Shown: in pieces, positions 17,808 to 26,514 of the stretch
Layout of the letters: each line of letters starts with the position of its first letter
How positions within the stretch are numbered: position 1 is the stretch's first letter
Origin: Streptomyces mirabilis
GTDB taxonomy: Bacteria; Actinomycetota; Actinomycetes; Streptomycetales; Streptomycetaceae
NCBI RefSeq assembly: GCF_018310535.1
Contig: NZ_CP074102.1
Location: 4,712,001 to 4,776,000 of the forward strand
Reading direction: 5' to 3'
Length of the DNA stretch: 64,000 nt
Translations under genes and position numbers: made by a program
Notes under the pieces: model-generated
Databases searched by the model: none
Told to the model about the DNA's origin: nothing
Seen by the model: only the letters and a program-made list of their open reading frames with translations

Positions 17808-17919
17808 CGGCCCAGCGACGGTGAAAGATCTCGCTCGGCCCAGCGACGGTGAAAGATCTCGCTCGGCCCAGCGACGGTGAAAGATCTCGCTCGGCTCAGC
17901 GGCGGTAGAAGATCCGGTC
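17808..17919. repeat. 28-bp tandem repeat: three exact copies plus one degenerate
   Basis: Units start at 17808, 17836 and 17864 and are identical (CGGCCCAGCGACGGTGAAAG...). A fourth, diverged unit (17892-17919) is the 3' end of the SIS-domain gene, including its stop codon. The array therefore seems to have grown by tandem duplication of that gene's last codons into the intergenic gap. Confidence 0.9.
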
Positions 17920-18651
17920 GCCGTACTCCGTCATCACCCGGCCGTTCCACTCGTGGCCGCCGTCGACGTTGCCCGAGCGGAGCAGGGGCGGCTCGATGCC
18001 CCGGTCGGCCAGCGCGCCCGCGGCCGTGGCCATGACGGCCTGCAGGAGCGCCGTCGTGACCACCGTGGAGGCGGGAGCGAAGGGCGCCCCGATCGTCTCC
18101 AGGGTCAGTTCCGCGTCGCCGACCGCGATCTTCGAGTCGAGGACGATGTCGCAGTGGTCCTTCAGGTACGTCCCCGAGACGTGCCGGGACTTCGTCTCCG
18201 AGGCGTAGGCGACCGAGGTGACGCCGATGACCCTCACGCCCAGGGCCCGCGCGTTCATGGCCATCTCGACCGGGAGCGCGTTGCGGCCGGACAGGGAGAT
18301 GATCACGAGTACGTCGCCGGCGCGGACCGGGCTGGAGTCCAGGACCGCGCTCGCGAGGCCGTCGACCCGCTCCAGGGCCGAGCCCAGCGTCGCCGGCATG
18401 ACGTCGACACCGACCACGCCCGGCACGGCGAGCAGGTTCATCAGGGCCAGACCGCCCGCGCGGTAGACGACGTCCTGCGCGGCGAGCGAGGAGTGCCCGG
18501 CGCCGAAGGCGAAGAGCCGGCCGCCGCCCGCGACGGTGTCGGCGATCAGAGTGCCGGCCGCCTCGATGTCTCCCGCGTCCTCGTCCCGCACCTGCTGGAG
18601 CAGGCCGATCGCCGCGTCGAAGAACTGCCCGGCCAGCTTGCGGTCGCTCAT
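17896..18651 (-). CDS. SIS-domain sugar-phosphate binding protein
   Basis: A 251-residue protein with a single SIS (sugar isomerase) domain: FAFGAGHSSLAAQDVVYRAG (about residues 48-67), the phosphosugar-binding SLSGRNALPVEMAMNARALG (about 118-137) and VIGVTSVAYA. Such proteins bind phosphosugars, often amino-sugar or N-acetylmuramic acid derivatives, as isomerases, lyases or regulators. The C-terminus ends YGDRIFYRR at a repeat boundary. It stands alone between the PAS gene (convergent) and the iron regulator (divergent). The exact sugar cannot be read from the sequence. Confidence 0.88.
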   Translation of the reverse strand: MSDRKLAGQFFDAAIGLLQQVRDEDAGDIEAAGTLIADTVAGGGRLFAFGAGHSSLAAQDVVYRAGGLALMNLLAVPGVVGVDVMPATLGSALERVDGLASAVLDSSPVRAGDVLVIISLSGRNALPVEMAMNARALGVRVIGVTSVAYASETKSRHVSGTYLKDHCDIVLDSKIAVGDAELTLETIGAPFAPASTVVTTALLQAVMATAAGALADRGIEPPLLRSGNVDGGHEWNGRVMTEYGDRIFYRR

Positions 18652-18926
18652 CGGCGAAGCCCCTTAGAAGTCTCGTCGGCGTCGGGTGGGCGCTGGGTCA
18701 CGCTTTGTGCCGCGGATCACGTTGCGGTCTGGACCAGCGTGCTGTCAATACGGCCTGCGGAGGTGTCCGCCGAGGCACCCCGCGGGGCGTCCGCAGGGGC
18801 ACCCGTAACTCCGTGGTTTCAACGGCGAGGCACGCTTGTCAGTGGTATGCGTCAGAATTGAGTTCAGGGCCAGCGCACACGCCGGTGAGCCACCGAGCCT
18901 TCGGCAGAGCTAATCAAGGGGCACGT

Positions 18927-19619
18927 ATGTCCGGACTGATCGACACCACGGAGATGTATCTCCGCACCATCCTCGAGCTGGAGGAGGAAGGCGTGGTCCC
19001 CATGCGCGCCCGGATCGCGGAGCGGCTCGACCAGAGCGGGCCGACGGTCAGCCAGACGGTGGCGCGCATGGAGCGCGACGGTCTGGTGGCGGTCGCCACC
19101 GACCGGCACCTGGAGCTCACCGAGGAGGGCCGTCGTCTCGCCACCCGCGTGATGCGCAAGCACCGCCTCGCGGAGTGCCTGCTCGTCGACGTGATCGGTC
19201 TGGAGTGGGAGCAGGTGCACGCCGAGGCGTGTCGCTGGGAGCACGTGATGAGCGAGGCGGTGGAGCGGCGCGTGCTGGAGCTGCTGCGTCACCCGACCGA
19301 GTCGCCGTACGGCAACCCGATCCCCGGACTGGAGGAGCTCGGCGAGAAGGACGGCGCCGACCCGTTCCTGGACGAGAGCATGGTGTCGCTGGCCGAGCTC
19401 GACCCCGGCCTGGACGGCAAGACCGTCGTCGTACGCCGGATCGGCGAGCCCATCCAGACGGACGCGCAGCTGATGTACACGCTGCGGCGCGCGGGTGTGC
19501 AGCCCGGCTCCGTGGTGAGCGTGACGGAGTCGGCGGGCGGCGTGCTCGTCGGCAGCGGTGGTGAGGCGGCGGAGCTGGAGTCGGACGTCGCGTCCCACGT
19601 GTTCGTCGCCAAGCGCTGA
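18927..19619 (+). CDS. dmdR1: DtxR/IdeR-family iron-dependent repressor (DmdR1-like)
   Basis: A 230-residue metal-dependent repressor of siderophore and iron genes. Residues 1-70 hold the winged helix (RIAERLDQSGPTVSQTVARM). All DtxR metal ligands are at the canonical positions: M10, H79, E83, H98, C102, E105 and H106. A C-terminal SH3-like domain (about 150-230: TVVVRRIGEPIQTDAQLMY to AELESDVASHVFVAKR) completes the IdeR architecture. ATG 18927 has AAGGGG upstream. In S. coelicolor an antiparallel gene (adm) has been described overlapping dmdR1; a long open frame exists here on the opposite strand too. The name is by family and recalled gene order. Confidence 0.9.
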   Translation: MSGLIDTTEMYLRTILELEEEGVVPMRARIAERLDQSGPTVSQTVARMERDGLVAVATDRHLELTEEGRRLATRVMRKHRLAECLLVDVIGLEWEQVHAEACRWEHVMSEAVERRVLELLRHPTESPYGNPIPGLEELGEKDGADPFLDESMVSLAELDPGLDGKTVVVRRIGEPIQTDAQLMYTLRRAGVQPGSVVSVTESAGGVLVGSGGEAAELESDVASHVFVAKR

Positions 19620-19633
19620 CATCCGGTGATCGT

Positions 19634-19664
19634 GGGAGGCCTCGCACCCCGGGTGCGGGCTTCC
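19634..19664. terminator. Hairpin after the iron-regulator gene
   Basis: GGGAGGCCTCGCAC pairs imperfectly with GTGCGGGCTTCCC around a CCCGG loop, starting 15 bp after the dmdR1 stop. There is no T-tract, as is usual in Streptomyces. Confidence 0.55.
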
Positions 19665-20208
19665 CGGCCCTGAGCCCGCGAGGGGCAGCTCCCGGGGGTG
19701 GGCCACGGGGTCCGGCATCCGCCGAACCCCGGGTCGACCTCCGGGCGCCCGCCGACCGTCGTGGGCCGGTGGTGGCCCGGCTCGCCTGTCGTGGTTCGGT
19801 GGTGGCCCGGCTCGCCCGTCATGGGACGGTGGCGCTCCAGACTGCGCACCGCGCGTCGGGGACGACCCGGCGCTCCGTTCGACGCGCCGGGCGCGGGCGT
19901 GGGCGCCATGGCGCGGGTCGCTCGCCGTGGAGCGTGTCGTCCGCCTGCGATGACCCAACACTCCATCCCCTCCCCGCACCTCCGTCGACTCACCCCCGTC
20001 ATGTCAACTCCCGCGACCACAGGGGTAGTTGTGATGTTTTCGCTACATGGCCGAAACCAAGATTCAGTGTGCGGAATCGCAGCGCCGGGACCGTTTGCGT
20101 GCGAGGCTGGCCCGAGAGGCATATGACCTGAGGGCTCTTGACCGTGTCCAAGAGGGATGTCGCACGGTTGGGGAGGGGGCGGGGAGGATGTGCCGTAGAT
20201 GTGGAGAG

Positions 20209-20236
20209 GGCCCCGGCACCTTACGGCGCCGGGGCC
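20209..20236. terminator. Strong GC hairpin in the 19.6-20.6 kb intergenic region
   Basis: GGCCCCGGC (20209-20217) and GCCGGGGCC (20228-20236) form a perfect 9-bp stem. It lies about 590 bp beyond the dmdR1 stop, so it may end an unannotated transcript or a small RNA rather than dmdR1 itself. I see no convincing gene in 19665-20208. Confidence 0.5.
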
Positions 20237-20287
20237 TGTCCTCCCCTGTGCTGACCCGGAGCCCCGAGCTCCCAGGGTCATCCCCTT

Positions 20288-20410
20288 CGGACCGATTTCC
20301 CCGAGCGGTCCGCCTCCCGCTGAAGATCTCCCCTCGGCGGCGGCGGTCAATCCCCGAGTGTGGTCACTCGAACGAGGGGTGTTGCCGCCGAGAGGAGTAT
20401 TTTCGAATAC
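20288..20410 (+). other. Structured intergenic element (three nested/adjacent stem-loops)
   Basis: Going downstream: CGGACCG/CGGTCCG (20288-20294 with 20306-20312, loop containing four C); an outer stem CTCGGCGGC/GCCGCCGAG (20334-20342 with 20384-20392) enclosing CCCC/GGGG and the inner hairpin GAGTG-TGGT-CACTC; and GTATT-TTCG-AATAC, a UUCG-type tetraloop (20397-20410). The density of perfect stems suggests a folded RNA or regulatory region. No match to a known riboswitch class is apparent to me. Confidence 0.45.
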
Positions 20411-20418
20411 CCATTCGA
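20403..20418. promoter_or_regulatory. 16-bp dyad TCGAAT-N4-ATTCGA, LexA-box-like
   Basis: This perfect inverted repeat has the same length and spacing as the actinobacterial/Bacillus SOS box TCGAAC-N4-GTTCGA, differing symmetrically by one base per arm. It overlaps the UUCG hairpin and lies 160 bp before the alpha/beta hydrolase ATG. It may be an operator for a LexA-like or other helix-turn-helix protein. Confidence 0.4.
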
Positions 20419-20578
20419 TAGCCTGGCGGCGTATCACAGGCACATCGGGTACACGTAGAGCAACACATCAGCAGACTCAGCGGCACGGCAGCAGGAAGCG
20501 GCAGGAAGCGGTTACGAGTGGACCGGCCGGCTCGAGCGGGAGCGAGCGGTCCGAGCGAGCTAGGGGGGTGCCAGACCT

Positions 20579-21454
20579 ATGGTGCGGCGCATCGACGTGA
20601 CGGGCGCGGGCGGTCTACGCCTCGCCGCCTGGGAGTTCGCCGATCCTCCCAAGACCGACCCTCCCAGGACCCCGCCCGCCCCCGGCGTGCTGCTTCTGCA
20701 CGGCCTCATGGGCCGCGCCTCCCACTGGGCGTCCACCGCCCGCTGGCTCTCCGAGCGGCACCGCGCCGTCGCCCTCGACCAGCGCGGCCACGGCCAGAGC
20801 GACAAGGCGCCGGAGGGGCAGTACACACGGGAGGCCTACGTCGAGGACGCCGAGGCCGCTCTCGAGCAGCTGGGTCTCGCCCCGACCGTCCTCATCGGCC
20901 ACGCGATGGGCGCGCTGACCGGCTGGCAACTCGCCGCCAAGCGCCCCGACCTCGTCCGCGGGCTGATCATCTGCGACATGCGGGCCTCGGCGTTAGGAGC
21001 CGCGTCGCAGCGTGAGTGGGAGGACTGGTTCAAGGCCTGGCCCATGCCCTTCGCCACGCTCGCCGACGTACGGAAGTGGTTCGGCGAGGACGACCCCTGG
21101 GTGGAGCGCCCGAACCCGTCCCGCGGCGAGTTCTACGCAGAGGTGATGCACGAGTCCGCCGACGGCTGGCGCCCGGTCTTCGAACCCGAGCAGATGCTCA
21201 AGTCCCGCCAGACCTGGGTGTACGACGCCCATTGGGAGGAGCTCGCCCAGGTCCAGTGCCCCGCACTGGTCGTACGCGGCCTCGACGGCGAGCTCGGCCG
21301 GGCCGAGGCCCAGGAGATGGTCCGCGTACTGCCGCACGGCCAGTACGCGGAGGTGGCCGACGCCGGTCACCTCGTGCACTACGACCAGCCGGAGGCGTGG
21401 CGCGCCGCGATCGAGCCCTTCCTCGACGGCGTACTCACCGGCCAGGACCGCTAG
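20579..21454 (+). CDS. Alpha/beta hydrolase-fold protein with Ser-to-Ala nucleophile
   Basis: A 291-residue alpha/beta hydrolase: the oxyanion region is LLLHGLMGRASHW (residues 38-50), then ALDQRGHGQSDKAP, and the C-terminal catalytic histidine is in DAGHLVHYDQPEAW. The nucleophile elbow reads IGHAMGALTG, with alanine at residue 109 (codon GCG) where active members have serine. ATG 20579 is preceded by AGGGGGG. Either catalysis is lost and the protein binds a ligand, or it uses another mechanism. It is transcribed away from the iron regulator behind a long structured intergenic stretch. Confidence 0.88.
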   Translation: MVRRIDVTGAGGLRLAAWEFADPPKTDPPRTPPAPGVLLLHGLMGRASHWASTARWLSERHRAVALDQRGHGQSDKAPEGQYTREAYVEDAEAALEQLGLAPTVLIGHAMGALTGWQLAAKRPDLVRGLIICDMRASALGAASQREWEDWFKAWPMPFATLADVRKWFGEDDPWVERPNPSRGEFYAEVMHESADGWRPVFEPEQMLKSRQTWVYDAHWEELAQVQCPALVVRGLDGELGRAEAQEMVRVLPHGQYAEVADAGHLVHYDQPEAWRAAIEPFLDGVLTGQDR

Positions 21455-21532
21455 GGCCCGTCGTTCGGATCAGGCCTGGGCCGCGGGGCGCCGACCGGAC
21501 AGCTCGCCCTCCCCGCCGTCCTTCCCGTCGGC

Positions 21533-23143
21533 TCAGCCCTTGCTGACCGCCGCCAGGATCTCCGGCAGCCGCCGGGCCGTCCGAGGCGCCGCCATCCGCA
21601 GCCCGAACACCGTGATCAGCGCCCCGTATCCGGCCCCCAGCGGCAGCAGCAGCCAGCTCCACCGGTCCCCGTCCGCCGACACGTTCAGCCAGATCGTGAG
21701 GGCGATGACAGGAGCGGTCAGCAGCGCCGCCGAGACCATTCCGCCGAAGATGGCGATCCAGGCGAGGCCCGCCTGCCCGGGGGCCACGTTCTTGTAGCCC
21801 TCCTGCGGGATCGAGTACGGGAAGCGGGCCGAGGACCAGGCGCCGGTGGCCAGCATCGCGCCGAGCAGCGCGAAGGACAGGCCGAGCACCTCGGGCAGCT
21901 TGGACCAGTCGCCGAGCATCGCCGTCGTCAGCACGGTCACGAGCGTCGCGTACGGCAGGGTGATCATCAGCAGCGCCAGCGCACGCCCGCGCAGTTCGAC
22001 GTACGCGTCGTGCGGGGACGCGATGGTCATCGCGACCATCCAGAACGCGGAGGTGTCCTGACCGAACTGGTTGTACATCTGGATGCCTAGCATCCCGGCC
22101 GCGAAGCACGCGAAGTAGATCGAGCCGGTGCCCTGCAGGGCGTTGAACACGGGCACGATCAGCCCGATCGCCAGCGAGGTCACCCACGCGGCCTTCGTCT
22201 TCGGGTCGCGCCACACGTACCGCAGACTGCGCTCCATCACGGTCCCGGTGCGCCCCGAGGGCAGCAGCCGGCGCAGCCCGCCCGTCGGGACCCGCTCCCG
22301 CGCCGCACTTTCGCCCGCCTGCAACGTCGACCCGTCCGGCGAGGTCATCAGCCGGGTCAGGTGCCTCGACCAGAGCGCCAGCAGCCCCACCAGCGCCGCC
22401 ACGCTCAGGACGAGTTGGGCGACCCCCGACCCGTACGAGCCCCTGCTCATCGAGTCCACGGCGCCGATCGCCGACCCGGGCGGCACCCAGCGCAGCACGT
22501 CCGCCGCCGGGTCGAGCCGGGACAGTCCGCCCGCCGAACCGAGCCGCTGCGCTCCGAAGTTGACGAGCTGCGCGCCGACCGCGATGACGAGGCCGCTCAG
22601 TACGGCCAGGTCGCGGCCCTTGCGGCTGGACAGCAGCCGAATGTTGGCGGCGGCGACGGCCCGCGCGAGGGCCACACAGACGAGCAGCGCCAACGGCACG
22701 GCCACGACCCCGGTGACGTACGCCGCCGTGCCGTGCGCCACGGAGATCACGGAACCGACCAGCAGGCACAGGGTGAACAGCGGTCCGATACCGACCAGCG
22801 AGGCCACGAGCAGCGCCCGGACCAGCGGGTGCGGTCGCAACGGCAGCATGACGAGCCTGGTCGGGTCGAGGGTCTCGTCGCCGCTGGGGAAGAACAGCGG
22901 CATCACGGCCCAGCCGAGCGCCATGACCGCGATCAGCAGGACGGTGACGGACGCGGCGTGCGCGTTGCCGCGCAGGGCGATGAGGCCGAGCAGTTGGAGG
23001 GCGGCGAAGAGGAGGACGACGACGACCGAGGTGATGTACGCGGCCCGCCGCCCGGCCGACTGCCGCAGCCCGTTGCGCAGCAGCGACAGCTTCAGCCGTA
23101 CGACGACGGGGGTGATGGAGGCCTCGGAGACACCCGTGCTCAT
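21533..23143 (-). CDS. ABC transporter permease
   Basis: A 536-residue integral membrane protein with many hydrophobic segments (ITSVVVVLLFAALQLLGLIA and VTVLLIAVMALGWAVMPLFF in the N-terminal half, more in the C-terminal half) and a cytoplasmic stretch in the middle (RERVPTGGLRRLLPSGRTG). Its ATG at 23143 overlaps the stop of the ATPase gene (ATGA), so they form one exporter. This large two-half permease type accompanies single ATPases in actinobacterial export systems. The substrate is unknown. Confidence 0.88.
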   Translation of the reverse strand: MSTGVSEASITPVVVRLKLSLLRNGLRQSAGRRAAYITSVVVVLLFAALQLLGLIALRGNAHAASVTVLLIAVMALGWAVMPLFFPSGDETLDPTRLVMLPLRPHPLVRALLVASLVGIGPLFTLCLLVGSVISVAHGTAAYVTGVVAVPLALLVCVALARAVAAANIRLLSSRKGRDLAVLSGLVIAVGAQLVNFGAQRLGSAGGLSRLDPAADVLRWVPPGSAIGAVDSMSRGSYGSGVAQLVLSVAALVGLLALWSRHLTRLMTSPDGSTLQAGESAARERVPTGGLRRLLPSGRTGTVMERSLRYVWRDPKTKAAWVTSLAIGLIVPVFNALQGTGSIYFACFAAGMLGIQMYNQFGQDTSAFWMVAMTIASPHDAYVELRGRALALLMITLPYATLVTVLTTAMLGDWSKLPEVLGLSFALLGAMLATGAWSSARFPYSIPQEGYKNVAPGQAGLAWIAIFGGMVSAALLTAPVIALTIWLNVSADGDRWSWLLLPLGAGYGALITVFGLRMAAPRTARRLPEILAAVSKG

Positions 23144-23934
23144 CGCGTCGCCCCGCCGCCCAGCCAGTCCAGGTCGGACCCGCGGTCGCGGCCCTGTGCG
23201 CCGACCAGTTCCAGGAACGCCTGCTGGAGGGAGGGCGCTTCGCCGCGGACCTCCGCGAGCGGGCCGTGCGCGCGGATGCGCCCCGCGACCATGACGGCCA
23301 CCCAGTCGCACAGCGATTCGACGAGTTCCATGACGTGGGAGGAGAAGACGACCGTGGCGCCCGATGCCGTGTAGCGCTCCAGGACGCCGCGGATGGTCTG
23401 CGCGGAGACGGGGTCGACGCCCTCGAACGGCTCGTCGAGGAAGAGGACCTCGGGGTTGTGGAGGAGAGCGGCGGCGAGGCCGATCTTCTTGCGCATGCCC
23501 GTCGAGTAGTCGACGACGAGTTTGTGCTGGGCGCCCGCGAGGTCGAGGACGTCGAGGAGCTGGGTGGTGCGCTTGTCGACCTCGGCGCCGGGCAGGCCGC
23601 GCAGCCGGCCGGTGTAGGCGAGGAGCTCACGCCCGGAAAGCCGTTCGAAGAGCCGCAGGCCCTCGGGGAGTATGCCGATCCGGGCTTTGACCGCCGCCGG
23701 GTCGAGCCACACGTCATGGCCGACGACCTCGACGCCGCCCTGGTCGGGCCTGAGCAGCCCGGTCACCATCGAGAGAGTGGTCGTCTTGCCCGCGCCGTTG
23801 GGCCCTACGAGCCCGATGAACCGCCCCGCGGGCAACTCCAGATCGATCCCGGCGACGGCGACCTGCTCCCCGAACCGCTTCCAGAGCCCACGTACGCGTA
23901 CGGCGGGAACGCCTGCCCCTGTTTGCTCGGCCAT
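23140..23934 (-). CDS. ABC transporter ATP-binding protein
   Basis: A 264-residue ATPase with Walker A GPNGAGKTT near residue 40, the signature YSTGMRKKIGLAAALLHNP near 147, and Walker B VLFLDEPFEGVDP directly after it, followed by the H-loop in VVFSSHVMELVE. The signature is the variant STGMRKK rather than LSGGQ, typical of ABC-2-like exporters. Together with the overlapping permease gene it forms a probable export system. A REP-like repeat lies just upstream. Confidence 0.93.
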   Translation of the reverse strand: MAEQTGAGVPAVRVRGLWKRFGEQVAVAGIDLELPAGRFIGLVGPNGAGKTTTLSMVTGLLRPDQGGVEVVGHDVWLDPAAVKARIGILPEGLRLFERLSGRELLAYTGRLRGLPGAEVDKRTTQLLDVLDLAGAQHKLVVDYSTGMRKKIGLAAALLHNPEVLFLDEPFEGVDPVSAQTIRGVLERYTASGATVVFSSHVMELVESLCDWVAVMVAGRIRAHGPLAEVRGEAPSLQQAFLELVGAQGRDRGSDLDWLGGGATR

Positions 23935-23952
23935 GTGAGCACCCTAAGGGGC

Positions 23953-24000
23953 AAGGTTTCAGGGGCGCGAGGAACTGCGCGACCAGCCACGACGAACCTG
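23953..24000. repeat. REP-like dispersed repeat fragment
   Basis: AGGGGCGCGAGGAACTGCGC followed by GACCAGCCACGACGAACC matches the pattern of the 7599 and 45628 copies. Confidence 0.6.
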
Positions 24001-24026
24001 CGGTCGAGAACGGCGCCGAACCACGG

Positions 24027-24680
24027 TCATCGATCCCGGCCGCACGCATAGGCGAGCGGCGAGATCAATTCCTCCGCGTCCGGCAGCCACCGGTTCGCCG
24101 GCGTCGGCCGGCAGGCCCACTGCACCGCACCCCGCGAACCGAACCGGGTGGGCGGAGCCGCCACGTACGAGCCTTCGCCCAGGGTGACCAGATCGAGGGA
24201 GGCGGGCGGCCAGCCCAGTCGGCGTACCAGGTCGGGGACCTTCGTCGCCGCGCCGGGAAGGACGAAGAAGTGCATGCGCCGGTCCGGCGTGCACGTCACC
24301 GGCCCCAGCGTCAGTTCCATCCGCTCCATGCGGGCGAGCGCGAGGAATCCGGCCGTCTCCGGCACATCGATCGCGTCGAACGTACGCCCGGTGGGTAGCA
24401 GGATCGACGCGTTCGGCTGCTTCGACCACATCCGGCGCGCGACGGTCGCACTGCCCGTCGCCTGCGTCGCCCAGTCCTCGCGCGCCGCGTGTGCGCCCGG
24501 CGTGGGGCAGGTGGCCTCGCCGCAGGAGCAGCGTTGCATCCCGTCGACGGCCTCCAGCCACGTGCCCGGGAACACGTCCCAATGGCGCTCTTCGGCATAT
24601 CGCACGGCGGTGTCAAGCAATGATTCGCCACGCTGCTTCGGGATTTGGACGGCCTCGGGCCCCGCGATGGTCTCTTCCAC
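24027..24680 (-). CDS. Bifunctional DNA primase/polymerase (prim-pol) domain-like protein
   Basis: About 217 residues resembling the N-terminal prim-pol domain found in actinobacterial plasmid and phage primases and in stand-alone chromosomal proteins. Visible are LLDTAVRYAEERHWDVFPGT, a Cys-rich CSCGEATCPTPGAH, DWATQATGSATVARRMW, SILLPTGRTFDAIDVPETAG and the C-terminal GEGSYVAAPPTRFGSRGAVQ. In active enzymes the D-x-D after the TGxxFD region helps bind metal; here FDAIDVPE retains two Asp. I chose GTG 24680 (VEETIAGPE), but GTG 24704 is possible; neither has a clear ribosome site. It is divergent from the NsdA-like regulator. There are no phage genes around it. Confidence 0.75.
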   Translation of the reverse strand: MEETIAGPEAVQIPKQRGESLLDTAVRYAEERHWDVFPGTWLEAVDGMQRCSCGEATCPTPGAHAAREDWATQATGSATVARRMWSKQPNASILLPTGRTFDAIDVPETAGFLALARMERMELTLGPVTCTPDRRMHFFVLPGAATKVPDLVRRLGWPPASLDLVTLGEGSYVAAPPTRFGSRGAVQWACRPTPANRWLPDAEELISPLAYACGRDR

Positions 24681-24987
24681 GATGAACACAACTCTAGCTG
24701 CCACAGGGGGTTACGGGGGGCCCGTGCGCGGGGGAGGGGCATCGTTCCCGCGTGTGGGGCGCATGGATGCACGGGCGGGGGCGCGCAGGGGGAACGGCAG
24801 CGGGCGGTGGGTAACCAGGGGTGGGGTCGGGGCAGTCGCCTTTACTCCGGCAATCCTCACATGTCTCGCATCTTCGGTATGTCGGCGGGGCATTGATCTT
24901 CATGGCCGACTTCCTTCGCTGCGGTTGGCCGATGAGGACACGTCAACTCGGTGCGTGGGCAGGCACCGCAGCCACAGGGGGTACGCC

Positions 24988-26373
24988 ATGGCCGCAAGGC
25001 CTCTCGTCGCCAGGCAGCCGAACGAACGGCTGCAGGCGCTCATCCAGGAAGCGGGCTGTTCCAACGCCGGCCTGGCCCGCCGGGTCAACATGTGCGGCGC
25101 CGAACACGGCCTCGATCTGCGCTACGACAAGACGTCGGTGGCGCGCTGGCTGCGCGGTCAGCAGCCGAGGGGACGCGCTCCCGCGATCATCGCCGAGGCG
25201 CTCGGCCGCAAGCTGGGCCGTACGGTCACGATCGACGAGATCGGCATGGCCAACGGCAAGAACCTCGCGTCCGGCGTGGGGTTGCAGTTCTCGCCGACCG
25301 TCCTCGGCGCCATCGAGCAGGTCTGTGAGCTGTGGCGCAGTGACGTCGGACGCAGGGACTTCCTGTCCGGCTCGTCCGTCGCCGCCTCCGCGCTCGTCGA
25401 GCCGAGCCGCGACTGGCTGATCTCCGCGCCGGACTCGCAGGTGGCGCGTGCGGCGGGCCCGCGCGTCGGGCTCTCGGACGTGGCGGCGGTCCGCGCGATG
25501 ACCCAGGCGCTCACGGACCTGGACCACCAGTACGGCAGCGGGCATGTACGCCCGGTCGTCGTGCACTACCTGAACAGCGTGGTCTCCGGGCTGCTCGCGG
25601 GTTCGTACCGGGAGGGCGTCGGACGGGAACTCTTCTCGGCGGTCTCGCGGTTGACGGAACTCGCGGGCTACATGGCCATCGACACCGGTCAACCGGGCCT
25701 CGCCCAGCGGTACTACATCCAGGCGCTGCGGCTCGCCCAGGCGGCCGGGGACCGGGGATACGGCGGGTACGTCCTGGCCGCGTCCATGAGCCACCTGGCG
25801 GCGCAGCTCGGCAACCCGCGTGAGATCGCGCAGTTGGCGCGCGCGGCGCAGGAGGGGGCGCGGGGGCGGGTGACACCGCGCGCGGAGTCGATGTTCCACG
25901 CCGCGGAGGCGCGCGGGCACGCCCTGATGGGCGACGCGCGCGCCGCCCAGGTGGCGTCCGGGCGTGCGATCTCCGCGTTGGAGGGCGCCGACGCGGCCTC
26001 CGGGGACGACCCGACGTGGATCGCGCACTTCGACGAGGCCTATCTCGCCGACGAGTTGGCGCACTGCCACCGTGACCTGGGTCAGGCGGAGGCCGCCGCG
26101 CGCTGCGCCGAGGAGTCCCTCGCCGGGCACCCGGAGTCGAGGGCCCGCCGCCGGGCCATCGGCTACGTCCTGCTGGCCACCGCGCAGGTCCAGCAGCGCG
26201 AGGTGGAACAGGCGTGCCACACAGGTCTGCGCGCGGTCGAACTTCTCGGCACGCTCCGCTCCAACCGCGGCGCCGAGTACCTGGACGACTTCCAGCAGCG
26301 TCTGGAGCCGTACCGGGACGAGCCGGTGGTACGGGAGTTCGGGGCGCGGCTGGAGTTGCAGGCGGCGGCGTGA
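24988..26373 (+). CDS. NsdA-like regulator: HTH plus TPR-like repeats
   Basis: A 461-residue protein. The N-terminal 90 residues form a divergent helix-turn-helix (LIQEAGCSNAGLARRVNMCG, TSVARWLRGQQPRGRAPAII). The rest is alpha-helical with tetratricopeptide-like repeats (YYIQALRLAQAAGDRGYGGY, LARAAQEGARGRVTPRAESM, DELAHCHRDLGQAEAAARCA). This arrangement is that of NsdA and its paralogues, which in Streptomyces affect antibiotic production and sporulation; assignment to NsdA itself is not claimed. ATG 24988 has CAGGGGG upstream; a much longer open frame upstream is not coding-like. The intergenic 24705-24987 shows no gene. Confidence 0.82.
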   Translation: MAARPLVARQPNERLQALIQEAGCSNAGLARRVNMCGAEHGLDLRYDKTSVARWLRGQQPRGRAPAIIAEALGRKLGRTVTIDEIGMANGKNLASGVGLQFSPTVLGAIEQVCELWRSDVGRRDFLSGSSVAASALVEPSRDWLISAPDSQVARAAGPRVGLSDVAAVRAMTQALTDLDHQYGSGHVRPVVVHYLNSVVSGLLAGSYREGVGRELFSAVSRLTELAGYMAIDTGQPGLAQRYYIQALRLAQAAGDRGYGGYVLAASMSHLAAQLGNPREIAQLARAAQEGARGRVTPRAESMFHAAEARGHALMGDARAAQVASGRAISALEGADAASGDDPTWIAHFDEAYLADELAHCHRDLGQAEAAARCAEESLAGHPESRARRRAIGYVLLATAQVQQREVEQACHTGLRAVELLGTLRSNRGAEYLDDFQQRLEPYRDEPVVREFGARLELQAAA

Positions 26374-26484
26374 GCGGATCGTGTGTGCGCCGGTGAACAC
26401 GCGGTGTGCACGGGCGTGAACGCCGGGCAAACGAAGGCGCCTGGAGTGGAAGGAGTCAGATACAGCGCACGGTGGGGCGTATTC

Positions 26485-26514
26485 GTTACCCCGGTCACAG
26501 CGGGCGGGGGTAAC
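26485..26514. promoter_or_regulatory. Inverted repeat GTTACCCC-N14-GGGGTAAC upstream of the membrane-protein gene
   Basis: Perfect 8-bp arms, 84 bp upstream of the GTG at 26599. A plausible -10 TAGCGT lies at 26552-26557. It could be an operator or a leader hairpin of the preceding region. The remainder of 26374-26598 has no gene. Confidence 0.4.

Noticed and set aside
17808..17919. Possible CRISPR array
   Set aside because: Units are directly adjacent with no spacers, and derive from the end of the SIS gene.
20334..20392. 6C RNA
   Set aside because: The loops contain runs of four C only, not the paired six-C loops typical of that RNA.
24027..24680. Prophage or plasmid because of a prim-pol domain
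   Set aside because: No integrase, capsid, replication or att-like features; composition matches the chromosome, and stand-alone versions of the domain occur in Streptomyces.
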